Assembly (NCBI GenBank): GCA_013398955.1
Contig: VWPU01001316.1
Span: 1-64,000 of the forward strand
Direction: 5' to 3'
DNA length: 64,000 bases
Source of the DNA: Callaeas wilsoni
Taxonomy: Eukaryota > Chordata > Aves > Passeriformes > Callaeidae
Made by a program: the position numbers and the translations under genes. This document shows positions 1 through 11,860 of the stretch, one piece after another. Numbering within the stretch: position 1 is the stretch's first letter; each line of letters opens with the position of its first letter. A model generated the notes under the pieces. It had not been told where the DNA came from and made no database searches. It worked only from the letters and a program-made list of their open reading frames with translations.

Positions 1-250
1 GGGAGCGGCGGCCCCGGGACCCCCTGCGGCCGCTCCCACAGCCCCGAGCGGGGCTCCGCCGGGGGGGCCGCTCCCGGCCCGGGGCTGCGCCCGCGGCAGC
101 GAAGGGGCGTCCGCGCTGCACGCGGGGACCGACTCTCGGGAGCGCTCTGGGGGCGCTGGGATGGGCACGCTCAGCCGCCTTCGGGATCAGTGTCGCTTGT
201 GGGGCGCGAAACTCGGGGAGCTAAATCGGTGCGGGGTCGTTGGCATCCGG
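1..250. promoter_or_regulatory. CpG island, cut by the left edge
   Basis: The first 250 bases are very GC-rich and dense in CpG, then composition drops sharply to AT-rich DNA by about 400. This is what a vertebrate CpG-island promoter looks like. The + strand has a 48-codon ORF starting at 161 (MGTLSRLRDQ...), which resembles no protein I know. The first 180 bases contain no ATG on the - strand, so no start of a leftward gene can be seen. In human the gene upstream of GPR137B is NID1, transcribed away from it, so this may be the NID1 promoter side; that is inference from synteny only. A distant 5' exon of GPR137B or a lncRNA promoter is also possible. Confidence 0.6.
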
Positions 251-468
251 CAGATGCTTTCAAAGCACTACGGCTCTCTGCCAGGGCCGGTGGGGTTTCT
301 GCGTTAGTTTGGAAAATGTGTGCTCTAAGTCACTCTAGCAGCTGCAGTACCTCCCAACAGCCAGCGCACCGAGACGAAATACCAAAACCAACATGAAACA
401 AAAAAATGAATCCCTATGTTGTCTTCTGAAATAATTTTGATACCAGGTGTTTATTGTCGGGGGAAATG

Positions 469-604
469 AATAAACTCATTGGAATGTGTTTCATAAATTA
501 ACATCATCCATGTCAGAATTGCCTTTCGTTGTAAAATAAAACTAAAAAATAAATAAATCTGCAAATAAAAAATTACTGATGATATGAAACACAGAGGAAA
601 TAAA
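469..604 (+). terminator. Cluster of six AATAAA poly(A) signals
   Basis: AATAAA occurs on the + strand at 469, 535, 548, 552, 564 and 599. The cluster directly follows the CpG-rich segment, so it could end a short rightward transcript that starts at or before the window edge. The local DNA is A-rich, so several matches are expected by chance. No coding exon was found in front of it. Confidence 0.3.
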
Positions 605-3600
605 TATGGGCTATGTAAATATAGTACTTCTGACCATGTCTTCTTGTTTTGTAGTATAGTCCTGCTCCCTTGGAATGCTCAGAAGGAACTGAAGAATGGT
701 TATACTTCATATATTTTTCCTAAAGTTTCTGAGTGAGGACAGCAGTGTTTAAGGATTAAATCTTGGCCAGTAAAGTATATGCTGTGATATGTCCACAGAA
801 TGTTTACAGCAGAAAATCACCTGAGGAAAGGCAGCTGAAATGTTGCCCACATGCTTTTTGCATGGCTTTTTACTTTTCTTTAAATGCCTGGTTTTTTGGG
901 TTTTTTTCCTTGTAAGAAAACGTAAATTGGCATTTGGCAAATTGCAGGAGCACAAGACATTCCTGGGTAGAGCTATAACCATGCCAGCCTAAAAGAAAAA
1001 CACATCTAATCACCATTATCGCTAGCAAATATTTACTATAGGTTCTATATGGCAGTGAAAACAGTCACTGAGACAAAGTAGTGTGGAGGTCTGCGAGGAA
1101 GACAAGTCTGCTGTCCTTGAGTTCCCACCGTACTTTCACCTGCAACTTCCCTCCGTATTTTCAGAGCCTATAAGACAGTAACTGGTGGACTCATGGAACC
1201 CGCAGCTTTGTATATATCCATGAATATGTGGCTAACCACTGCTGTAAAAGCAGTCTCTTGGCTGAATCACCACTGTCTGAGCATAGACATACCCACAAAG
1301 ATGACTCAATATCCAGCCAAGGTATCTTTCTCCTCATCTGACAAATCAATACTTAACTTCTTACCCATGTTTAAATGTGTGCACTGGCATACCAGCAGCT
1401 GTCTTCACCACAAAATCATCTTCCTTTTACAAACCTGCCCCCCTAGCATAAGCCCATTCCCAAATTTGCAGAACCTAAAGGTTCTTGTGCTTGTGCAACA
1501 CAGCTCCATAGCAAAGAGAAAGCCTAAATTAACCCCCATAAGAACACCACAACCTTATATACACATTCACAACAAGACCATCATTTCTGTTAGGCTTGAT
1601 GTTTTCCACAGCCACACTTATTGCAACAGTTAGGCTCAAAAATAAACAAAACAAGAAAACTCTGAGGGGGTAACCTTTTACTGTCAGATTCACAGGATTT
1701 CCTATTCCTATGTCCAGAATTTGGAGGACGAGGACCACTGGGAAGCTAGAAACTTAGTTAAGTAAATTTGAAATATATTTGAAGGCTCAAGAGTTAAATA
1801 TCTTCATCTGCATGTTTAAAACATGGGGTAATAGCCGTGTTAGGGTAAATCTTTTGTCCATTAGTCAGCATATTGAGATTGTTTAGTCTGCATTTACCTT
1901 AAGAGGATTGCAATGTTTCTATTGTAGCTGAACAAGTTTACCTTGTATTCGGCTCCCACTGTGAGGACTATTAAGAATTGTTAGTTCTACAGCAAGAAAA
2001 TAAGTTTCCCGTTGTCCTTTCTAGCATCTTCAATAAGGACCTGAAGAGGGGATGGAAAAGTATGTTTTCTTATGTTATAATTAATTGGGAGATATTAATT
2101 GCTAACTCCAACCAGAATGAAGAATGAAAAAGACTTCAGCAAGATTTAAGAAGGGAAGGAAAGTATTTAAATGCAAACTGGAATGTCACATTTGAGAAAG
2201 ACCTTCCAGAAGGTCTTTCATAGCTGGTAAATACCAAGAATTCCACATTTTCATTGGATATTAAATCAGATAAGGCAGTAGTTTACAAAGCAACAGTATT
2301 CCCTGAGCAGCTACTGAGATTCTGTACAACAAATGAGCTGGGCTTATTTTGTTACAAGGAGGTGACATTTTCTAAAGGTATGTAATGACACTGCTTTTGC
2401 AGAGATTGCTTGCGAGATCAGAAGTGCCACAGAAAATTCACCACTGGAGACAATTCAGACTGCAACCAAAAAAAAGATCAGGAAACAAAAGGAAATGACA
2501 TACAAGAAATTGCTAAAGAACTGAACATGTGTATTTGATTAAATTATAATGGGGAGATTTGATTAAGATCAAAGATATGGAGCATCTTCAACTCAAATAT
2601 CTGAAGAGTGCTACCAAACAGATAGAGAAATTAAATGTCTGAGTTTGAGGATTACAGATAACCAGGATTTTGAAATAACAAAAAGAAATAACTGGAGAAA
2701 CCATGTATCAGAAAATGCTTCCTTACCATGGTGTCTATTTTCAGATAAAACATAGATTAGGCATAGTGGAAGCAGAATGATAGTAAGCTTTGAGAAGTCA
2801 ACAATAGGTAGATCAGATTACGAAACAATAGACCTTAAGGAATAATTCTGCATTTAACAATGAACTGAGGCAGTCCAACAGATTTGACTCAAGTTTCTAT
2901 CTTCATACAGTACTAAAATAGCTCACAGATATACACACACATATATTTGAAAATTTCACTGCCTAAATGTGAGGAGATTTGAAAAAGGGGGAGCAGATAT
3001 GGAGAAGCCTGACCTTCTCGAGCCCCTCCCCTGGCTCCATTAACAGAGAAAATTGAGCTAGTGTTCCTTTGCTGGCATGATTGGAGTAAGGAAAGTAATG
3101 CGCTGGGCCTCTTTCATGATGATGTTTTGCTGTCCAATGACAACAAAGCATTGTAGCAGATGGATCAAAGGACAGAGTACCCATGTGGTAAGAAACTGGA
3201 GAGAACTGAGTATTCGGGATGCTGGCAGGAAAGAATAGCACTGAGGTCTGCTGAGAAGGAACATTTTTTAGAGAGACAAGGTCATGGGAATCAGAGAGTC
3301 ACAAGCAAAGGCAAGGCTCACAGGAAGACCATGGAGTGCACATCATAAATTTAAATCACTCTGTCTTAGAACTTAATGTTCATTGTTCACTAGAGCAGAA
3401 CACGATGAGCTTCCTTCTGTAACTCTACATCACCATAGAGGGCACTTAACTGGAGCATCTTCCAAAAAGCACGTGGATTTTGCAGCAGAACTCTCTACAG
3501 AAAGAAACTAATTCTGAGGCATTCTTAGATACTTTTTAGAAGAGATTCACATGAATTCTATCTTGGCCTCTGCATTAGTTCAGAGTATAGAAGATTGTAG

Positions 3601-6600
3601 AATCCCTTCTTTTTCTCTCATGTGGAGATATTGCAGGGCAACAAAAGGGCACCAGTACTGCAGGACAATCTCCTCGGAAACTCATATCCTGTTCTGGAGA
3701 ACAGCTGGGCAGGAACAGGGATATGTTAACACTTGGCCAATGACCTGGTGAGTACAGGAGAGACAGTCTGCTGTGACATAGCGGTACACAGCAGCAGCAG
3801 ATTACTGCCTTGGAGCAGGGCAAGGAGCATGGGAGAAACAGAAGTTCTTAGACCCTTCCTAGGTCTGGTGCTAGGAGACACTTCGTATTTCTGGGGTTGT
3901 CTTAATTTATTTCTATCTCTCATTATTAGAGCTGGTAACTATGTTAATAGGGGACAGAAAAAAATGTCAAAGAGGAAGTTATGCTTATACAGAGTCATGA
4001 ATACTTTTTTTCATCCCAATTTAAAATTTAGGAAAAATTAGATGGAAAATGGAGGAGAAAAATATCAGCCTTGTAAAACAGCCAGATTAAAAAAACCAGC
4101 CATACAATTCTCCCATCAGCCATGTAGCCACATGAAAAATATTACATAAAAAAAAAAATTCAAAGTATCCTTCTTACATCCTAATGCTTGTTCTCTTTCA
4201 AGAACAGATTCTCTAATCCAGTAAGGATTCTAGAACTCCTCTGTAGTAAGACAGAGTTGTAAAAGGGCAAGAGCATATATAATTATTCTTCTATTTAAAT
4301 ATTCATCTCAGCACTAACTACTACATCTACTCCAAGTCTTACTGTTTTGTTATTATCTAAAAGTTTTTGCTTTGCACCATAAAAGTCTCCAAACAGACAA
4401 TAAAAAATTACTTCAGAGTTTTAAAAAACACAGGGAAGACAGGAAGACAAAATGTATGATCATTTTCTCATACACACAAAAACCAGTTCCAATATGAAGG
4501 AACATTGTTTTTTGAACAATGGGAATGGGATGTGGAAAACCGATTTGAATGGGACAGGAAGACAGCTATTGAAAAGGTATCATTTACCTCCTGCCTTCTC
4601 CAAGACTACAGAAATAATTACTCTGACCCACTGATAATTGTGTCAGATTTCAGAACAAAGATATTACACACAAGGAAAATACATATCCTTGTAGTCTGGC
4701 GAAGAGATGGTATTTAGTGCATCTCAGGTTAAACCGACGCTTCAGACTGAACGTGCACACAAACCAAAAGCAATGATAAATGTTGTATTCTCTTTGACGG
4801 GGCATCCAGATTTTGACTGTGAATTTCAGGTGTAGATGTAACACACAAAAAAAGAGATGCCACGTCGAGTCTGAACAGCAAAGCTTCTAGATGACAATCA
4901 GAAAGAAAAGAGAGGTCAAGCATTGGTCTGATGCTTGAAATTCACTAACAAATGGTTACATCCTCAACGTTTCTGCAAACATTTGAAAGGGCTAATGAAG
5001 TCTGAAACACTGACAGTCTTTCCTGTGGCAGCCGAGCTACTCTCCCACACCAGCTCCTTATGTCTGCAGATCACTCAGCCAGCCTCACACAGCCTGGCTC
5101 TGCCTGGATTCTCTGCCTGCTAGAATAACATGTCTTGCAAAAATTGTCATTTAGAAAGAGTATATGATTTCTCAGATGAGTCTAAATGATCACAACAATT
5201 CAAAGACACTTAAACCATTTTCCCCCTTGATTACTGAATGATATTTTTTACAAGAAAAATGTCTTATATGTGACACTGATTTTTCTGGAGTGGAATCCAT
5301 TGCCTATGCTAGTGAAATTCACTCAGGAGAATCAATCATTACCTTGAGTGACTGTGAGCAAGACAGAGAAACTGACTTTCATTCAGGATAGGTGATGCAG
5401 TGGTGCAGTAAAGACCAACAATTTTAACTACTGTGTTTTACAAAAGGACCAGATAAAGAAAGAAATATTTAATAAATATAACATGTATTCTCATAAACTG
5501 TATGGTCTCAAAATTAGGTTGTGATTTATCTTTACATATAGAAATAGTTGTGAAAGCCCTGTAGAGAGGAAGAACAAAGTTCCCTATAATTCCATGCTTG
5601 GCTAGATTGAACAATAGGTATTAATATTTCCTTTAATGAGGTTGCTTGTAAATGTTTTCCATTTTGGACAAGGTCTACTAGGAAAGAAATTTTCTCCATC
5701 CAAAAAGAGGATGTAAACATTTCCTGATGCCTCCTGGTCAGCCGTTCAAAGTTGGCTACACAAAGGCTTTTTGCCTTCAGCAGTCCACTCAGCACACCCC
5801 AAAGTTTCCTACAAGTTACTGAAATTTATCTGTGAGATTAAGATAATTTTCTGAGGAGGGTGGATGTGTGTGCTTAAGGGCAAAAGTTGCCTGAGAATGG
5901 CTGAATCATAACCTTAGACTCCAAGAACATTGTTAACAGGCAAAATTTTGGAGTTAAAATTCTGCTGATCATTCTACACAAAATGGTTGTAAAAACTGAT
6001 GGATCTCAATTCAGTAGTTTCATTGTTTATTTTTTAATTTATTTTTTATTCTTTGTTTTCTTCTTCATAAGTTTTCTGGTATGTCGAATTGAAATTTTAG
6101 CTATGAGGTGCTATAAATATAATCATTTATTCTTAGATTAGACGTGTAAATTCAAGGACTGTACATTTTCAATCTGAAGACCTAATTTGTATGCTTGGGG
6201 GTAAGTTATGTTTAAAATGTTGGACATAATGCATGTAGCTGGCTGTTACACACCACATGTTTTAATACTGAAGGAAGATTTTTTGCTCCTTTTCCAAACT
6301 GTGTTAAAACTGTGAACTTTACCCTGACTTGAAACAGTCCAGATTCAAAAAAACACAGGAGTAATTCCATGAATTACAGCTATTTATTCTTTCTGACCCA
6401 AGGACTTACATTGCTGTTCACTTCACTTGGAATCTGCCGACTAATACAAACAATGGCCTGCTTATTTCTTCCCAAACAGAGTTTAGTGTTTTAGACTAGG
6501 ATGTAACACTATAGATTTGTCACAGAGCAACAATAAAACACAGGGATCTGCACTGAAGTGACTCAGCACAGAAACAATTACATTGCCCCCGGGAAAAAAA

Positions 6601-9600
6601 GAGGCATGATTTGCAAACCTCAGGATTGATGCAATAACTTATTCTTTGGAGAAGTGACAGGGTGAGAGCGAGAAAAGTTTCTTCTACAAGAGGTTGCTGG
6701 AAGTAAACTCCTTGTGTAGTCTACACTCCCAGTTGAGAGAGGGACAGAGGGTGCTCCTTGAGGCCAAGTAGCAAGGACTGCATTGTGTCCAAACTGCTAA
6801 CCCAAATGTCACTGGAGTGTCCACTCTGCAAAGCATTTAGCCCACAGTCTCTGCTGGGCTACTGTAGCCCTAAGACACATCTTTTTTCATTCTTCCCCCT
6901 CTTTCCCCACCCCTACTCGGTGTGTCTGAAATAAAATGAACCATTACAGAGACCAGCAGTGGTTTAGTTAAAGCACAAAACTAAGGGTACGTGTCACATA
7001 CCAAAGCCTGTGACATGAGGGTATGTGCAGGTATTTGAATTTGCAAAGCCTTTAAGCTAGCTCTGAAAGATCAGAAAGGGCAAGAACAAAGTCTGGTCGT
7101 GGCTTGCCACTGCCTTTTGAGCGTGGTCCTTGGAGGAAACTGTGGCCAGACCGCTCCTGTGTTTTGTCATGGAAAGAGCCTTTTGGAGTGGGCAAGAGAT
7201 CAGCTAACACTTGGGCAGCTCGGATATTCAGGCTTTCAGTGTTGAGGGACATCCCTGGCCCTCTCTCATTTAGGAATACAGATGCACCTGTGTACCTGCA
7301 GTCAGAGGCAGGTTTCTAAGCTTCTCAAGGCGGAGAGACAGCAAGACTGGTACAACTTAAAAAGCTACACTAGCAAATGAAATGTTACCAAAGCCTTTTC
7401 AGGCAATTATTTGTTCTTGCTCTGCGGTCACTATTGGACCTCTAACTAAATGACCTCATTTGTCCTGCCTTCTCTCCCTTGAGCTCTCTGAACCCACTGT
7501 TAACATCCTCCTCCTTTACCTTTTCCCCACAAGGGCCTTTAACATTGTCCTGGTTATCTGCATCCTAGTTTGCTTCTTTACCTTTTTCCAGAAGAGTCTT
7601 TTTACTAACCTTTTGGGATCTTAGGGCTGACCCTCTTTCTGGCTCATTGATCAGTTCTCATTCCTTGAGTTCTTTCTCAGAGAAACTCACGTCTGTTTCC
7701 CTTTAACTGTAAATCTTTTATGATTCCCTCAAACTTCCTGCATGAAAAACATTTGAATGTTTTCCAGCAGCACAAATCTTTCAAAGTTACACAGTTGCAC
7801 AGTTCTGCCAGCGCGAGTTATACTTATTTACAAGTAAGGCCACTAAACTTGAGGAAATCACTTAGGAAAGAAAAGGTATTATCCGAAACAAAACGATGTC
7901 TGGTCTTTCATTATTTTTCCTTGAAATATATAATAATTGTTATTTATTGATTTTATGTATTTAATGCATTTGTCTCTTAAAATGCTCATCTTATCTAGCA
8001 ACACATCCATCTTTAGAGCCATTAAATACAATAGGAAATTGTCATTTAGACACCTCTATTCAACCTGTGTCACAGCTTGTATAGTCTGAAAAAATTGGAG
8101 ATTAAATTGTTGAAAACAAATAATTGGGAAAATAATGCGTATTATGTTGGACCCAAGTTTTAACAAAATTATTGATTTTTTTGGTGGATATTATCCTTTT
8201 TATCATCTGGTGAGGAAGACTAGCTTCTGAAGAATGAGCCACAGCATTTGAACAAACAAGAGCATTGTGTTCTTTCTGAGGGAAATCTGCTGTCCTTTGC
8301 TTCTTCCATTTTAGTAAATAAAATTCAGGTATTTAAGTACTCAGAACAGGACTTTGTCTTATCCAAAACGTAATTTTTTTCTGTGGCTTATTCCCTGCAA
8401 CAGTGCTAAAATATAAAGCAGATTTTCATACAGCAATCATGGTATAATATTCTCAAAAATCATGATGTAGTATTTTCGACAGCACTTTCCATTTGTCAGA
8501 TTTCCACTCTGTCAAATTTCAAAACTTTTTCTGATGATTTAAGAAACATTTATTGTTATTCCACTTCGCAAAGAGAAAAATTAAGGTACCAAAGAAATAC
8601 AGCTTGTCCACCTGGCAAATCCGAAGACACATAGGAAATTCAGTGGAGATTTCCCAGCAACCAGAAGCAGCTTTCTAAAGTGGAGCAGATCATGTTTCTT
8701 CCCAAGAAAATCCAATTTCAGCTAATTATTGTCTCTGTGGGTATGCAGAGTGTGAAGTTGTGTAGTTATTCCTAAAGCTGACAAGCCTCAGAAAAAGCTC
8801 ACCAACTTGAGATACAGTGGGGGCTACCACATGGCAGAAATTAATGAAAAAAACATCCCAAAGAAAAATTAGGAGTAAAGTTTTCTAGAGTGAATATGTA
8901 ACAAAGGATTCTGTTGCTGGCTGCCAAATTCAGCCCCATTGGGGAGGATATGGCTGAAAAATTACAGCTTAGTAAGCAGACAAAGATACAAACACTTACA
9001 CAACAACTTTCATTCTGTGTGGTGGAGGAATAAAAAGCTTGGTCTTAAGTATCTGCAAGCTGTTTCTCTTCTCCATAAATTGTGCCATTACTTTGAAAAC
9101 AGGATGTGTGCTTCAGAGTAAAGTAAAACAAACAGATTGACTTAACACAACAGCATAAAATCACCCCTGACAGTGCAGTATTGTTCAAACAACCCTCTTA
9201 TCCAAAGACTGCAAAATACAAAGGTAGGGCAATTAGACAAGAAATTCTGTTTGGTATGATGCTTGCCTGAATAAAACCTTACCTTTAAAGTTTCCAGAGC
9301 ATCGTGTCCATTTTACACGGCAAACTATGACCGAGACTAACTTAGTTTTCTTCTTGCTGATGCTCCTTTCCATATATTCATAAGCATGCCCTGCATGTTT
9401 CATGCATCTAAGTGTTCTCCGAAAATTGGGAACATTTCTGCCTGAGTATTTGCAGCCTTGAGGCTTATATTCAGTAGCATATATGTTAGAACTTACAAGT
9501 ACATTATCTTTATTATTTCACTGCCACTAATGGTAATAATTTTTCTAGTTTCTATGATTTCTGAACATTCCCTACAGTGTACTGTAGTTTTTAGACTGAC

Positions 9601-10904
9601 TTAAACAGAAATACCCCGCAGACTGCTCAGCCTTGCCTAAGGTCAAGACATTTGTCATTTCCAAATAGCCTATGTTCCCTGAACATGCTTTTCCCCTCTT
9701 GGTACTAGACATAAATATTTATTGCATGTGCTGCTTCAGCAGAGTAACAACTCAGTTACTGTCCCAGCATCTGAACCAGCTGCTGTCAGCTGCTCCTGCT
9801 GTGGCAGAGCCAGACCCAGGACTAAGAGGAAGCCTGTTGGACTTCCACTGGCCTCAGTAATCTCACTCCATACTTTCAGGGTGTCTTTTTTCAATTAAGA
9901 AGGAACAACCAGGGAGAAGAAAACCTGGATTTCAAAAAGGAGTCAGATGAGAGAAGGATGGTGGGAAAGCAAAAGAGGACCTGAGTCTTTTAGGTCAGAG
10001 GATACAAATATAAGCCCTGTCACGATTAGCATTTGCTTGTGCAGATTGCCCCGATGACTTCAAGAAGGGGGCTGGTGATGAAGAAGAGCACAGCTTGGGC
10101 TATCCAGTCCTGCAGGCAAAGAAGCAAGAGGTGGATTGCTGCTGCCTAACCATGTGTGCACTCCCAGCCGTATCAAATGAAACCCAGGGTCTGCTGATCC
10201 TGCTGCTCTCGGCAACCTGCAGGATAAAATGGATCTCCTCTTTGACTAAAGATCTTTCTTATCTCCAGCAGTGCTTGGCTAAGACAAATGAATTCTCTAA
10301 ATGAGCATCTGCTGCTTTGGAATAAAAGAGAAATGCTGCCACACAGTAATAAGGAGAGATGCTTGAAGAAAGGAAAGGAGTAGGCAGGCCTGTCTTGCTA
10401 AGCACAAGAAGGGCACTGGTACTGGTGCAAGCAGCAAGAACTGGGTGAAGCTAGTCCAACCAAAAAGAGAACAGGACACAAGAGACACTAAGAGGATTAA
10501 ACACTGTGTTTAGAAGTTATCCCTTGTTAAGCTTGATTCCTGCTTCCTATGTCTAGTTCTGTCCTCAGACTCTATTCAGTGAGTGTTAAAGACTTCTTGG
10601 TGTTGCAGGCTTTCACTTTAGGACAGTTGGGAAACTGCAGCTATAGCAAAGCAGAAGCTGAGGGCTCCAGCAGGTTTTTCCCTGGCAGAGGTCTTGTACC
10701 TGTGATGTCAACCAGTGAAGATTCAAGCATATGCTATTCAACATTAATTGGATACAGTACAGGACACTTCTAATACTGCATACTTTGTGGCCTCTAAAAG
10801 GTGACTTTTCAAAGTTGGCATCAGAATTACTTGCAAACAGCTAAGAATCTACAATACCACAGGGGAAGAGAAAACTCATCACAAAGGATGCACTATGCAG
10901 CCAA
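605..10904. other. Gene-free AT-rich DNA
   Basis: I see no recognisable gene here. Open frames are short (the longest is 146 codons, at 1193-1633 on the + strand) and none resembles a known protein or has clean splice signals. The only structure I noted is a short perfect hairpin at 2196-2219. Conserved non-coding elements cannot be judged without alignments. Confidence 0.6.
2196..2219. repeat. Perfect 10-bp inverted repeat
   Basis: The arm GAAAGACCTT is followed by the 4-nt loop CCAG and then the exact reverse complement AAGGTCTTTC. No known element around it explains the hairpin. Confidence 0.7.
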
Positions 10905-11276
10905 AGTCTGGAGGAGACTGACTGGAAATCTCATTGTGGTCTTCAACATCCTTATGAGGGAAAGCAGAGGGGCAGGTACCAATCTCTTCACTCTGGTGAT
11001 CAGTGACAGGACTTGAGGGAACAGCCTGAAGTTGTGTCAGAGGAGGTTTAGGTAAGGTATTAGGAAAAACTTTTTCACCTAGAGGCTGGTTGGGCACTGG
11101 GACAAGCTCCCCAGGAAAGTGATCACAGCACGAAGCCTGACAGAGCCCAAGAAACATTTGAACAATGCTGTCAGGCAAATGATGTGATTATTGGGATTTC
11201 CTGTGCAGGGCCAGGATCTGGACTCGATGATCGTGATGGGTCCCTTTCAACTCAGCATGTTCTATGACTCTTATGC
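10905..11276 (+). mobile_element. CR1 LINE, 3' end fragment
   Basis: The segment reads like the 3' terminal part of an avian CR1 retrotransposon in + orientation. The matching landmarks, in order, are the block around a gtgatcagtgacaggac stretch, the GGAGGTTTAGGTAAGGTATT region, a GGTTGGGCACTGGGACAAGC region, a gcagggccaggatctggact region followed by an actcgatgat block, and an end in a ttctatgactct motif, close to the short 3' repeat typical of CR1. The copy is 5'-truncated and diverged, and no reverse transcriptase frame remains. The left boundary is approximate. Confidence 0.88.
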
Positions 11277-11384
11277 TAAAGGATGTAAACCTCTGTTGTG
11301 AAGCTCTACAAAGATATTTCAAAATAGAAACAGACAAACTGAACCCCCTGCCATGACAGACTGAGTCCAGTGGCTGTGCCTGCC

Positions 11385-11860
11385 AATGTGTCAAGCCTTA
11401 CACTTTGAAAGTGAGACAAGCCACAGATTCCTACCACCCAGCTTTTCGGAGCACTCTGCTGCAGGCTCCTTCTCCAAGGAAGCTGCTCCCCTCATGCTCC
11501 CCTCCTGCTCCCCCACCTCCTGCTGTCGGAGACGGCGCTCACTATCAATCATTTTTAACCATTTCGCAGATTTTCGAGGCTGCGGCGGGTGGGAGCTCGC
11601 TCAGGCCGTGCTGGGAGGGGAGCCACAGGACACCACGCTGGCACACGGTACTCCCAGCACAATGTTGTCCTCGGGTTTTTTTGTTTGGGTGGTTTTTTGN
11701 TTTTTTGGGGGGTTTTGGTGGTTTTTTTTTTTTTTTTTTTTTTTTGTTTTTTTTTTTTTTTTCTCCACCGTGCTCCGGTGCAGAACAGTAACACCAGCAC
11801 CCTCCGCTGGCCCCTGCCGTGAAGACACCGGCAGGGAAGGGGCTGATCGGAGCTGCTGTT
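11385..11860. other. GC-rich patch with interrupted poly-T and one N
   Basis: GC-rich flanks (11440-11660 and 11765-11850) with some CpG surround a T-rich tract at 11675-11763. The tract has long T runs broken by G runs and contains the only ambiguous base in the window, at 11700. Six open frames run through it on both strands, all produced by low-complexity poly-Phe, poly-Gly or poly-Lys translation, and none is a believable gene. The poly-T could be the reversed poly-A tail of a retroposed sequence, but I could not identify a source gene. Confidence 0.5.

Noticed and set aside
161..307. 48-codon ORF starting in the edge CpG island
   Set aside because: It has an ATG but no recognisable product and no clear splice donor. 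It is not reported as a gene.
1193..1633. 146-codon frame on the + strand
   Set aside because: Biased composition, no domain and no splice signals that would link it to other exons.
5532..5795. 87-codon frame on the - strand with a protein-like look
   Set aside because: I could not match it to any family, and no acceptor/donor pair or neighbouring exon supports it.
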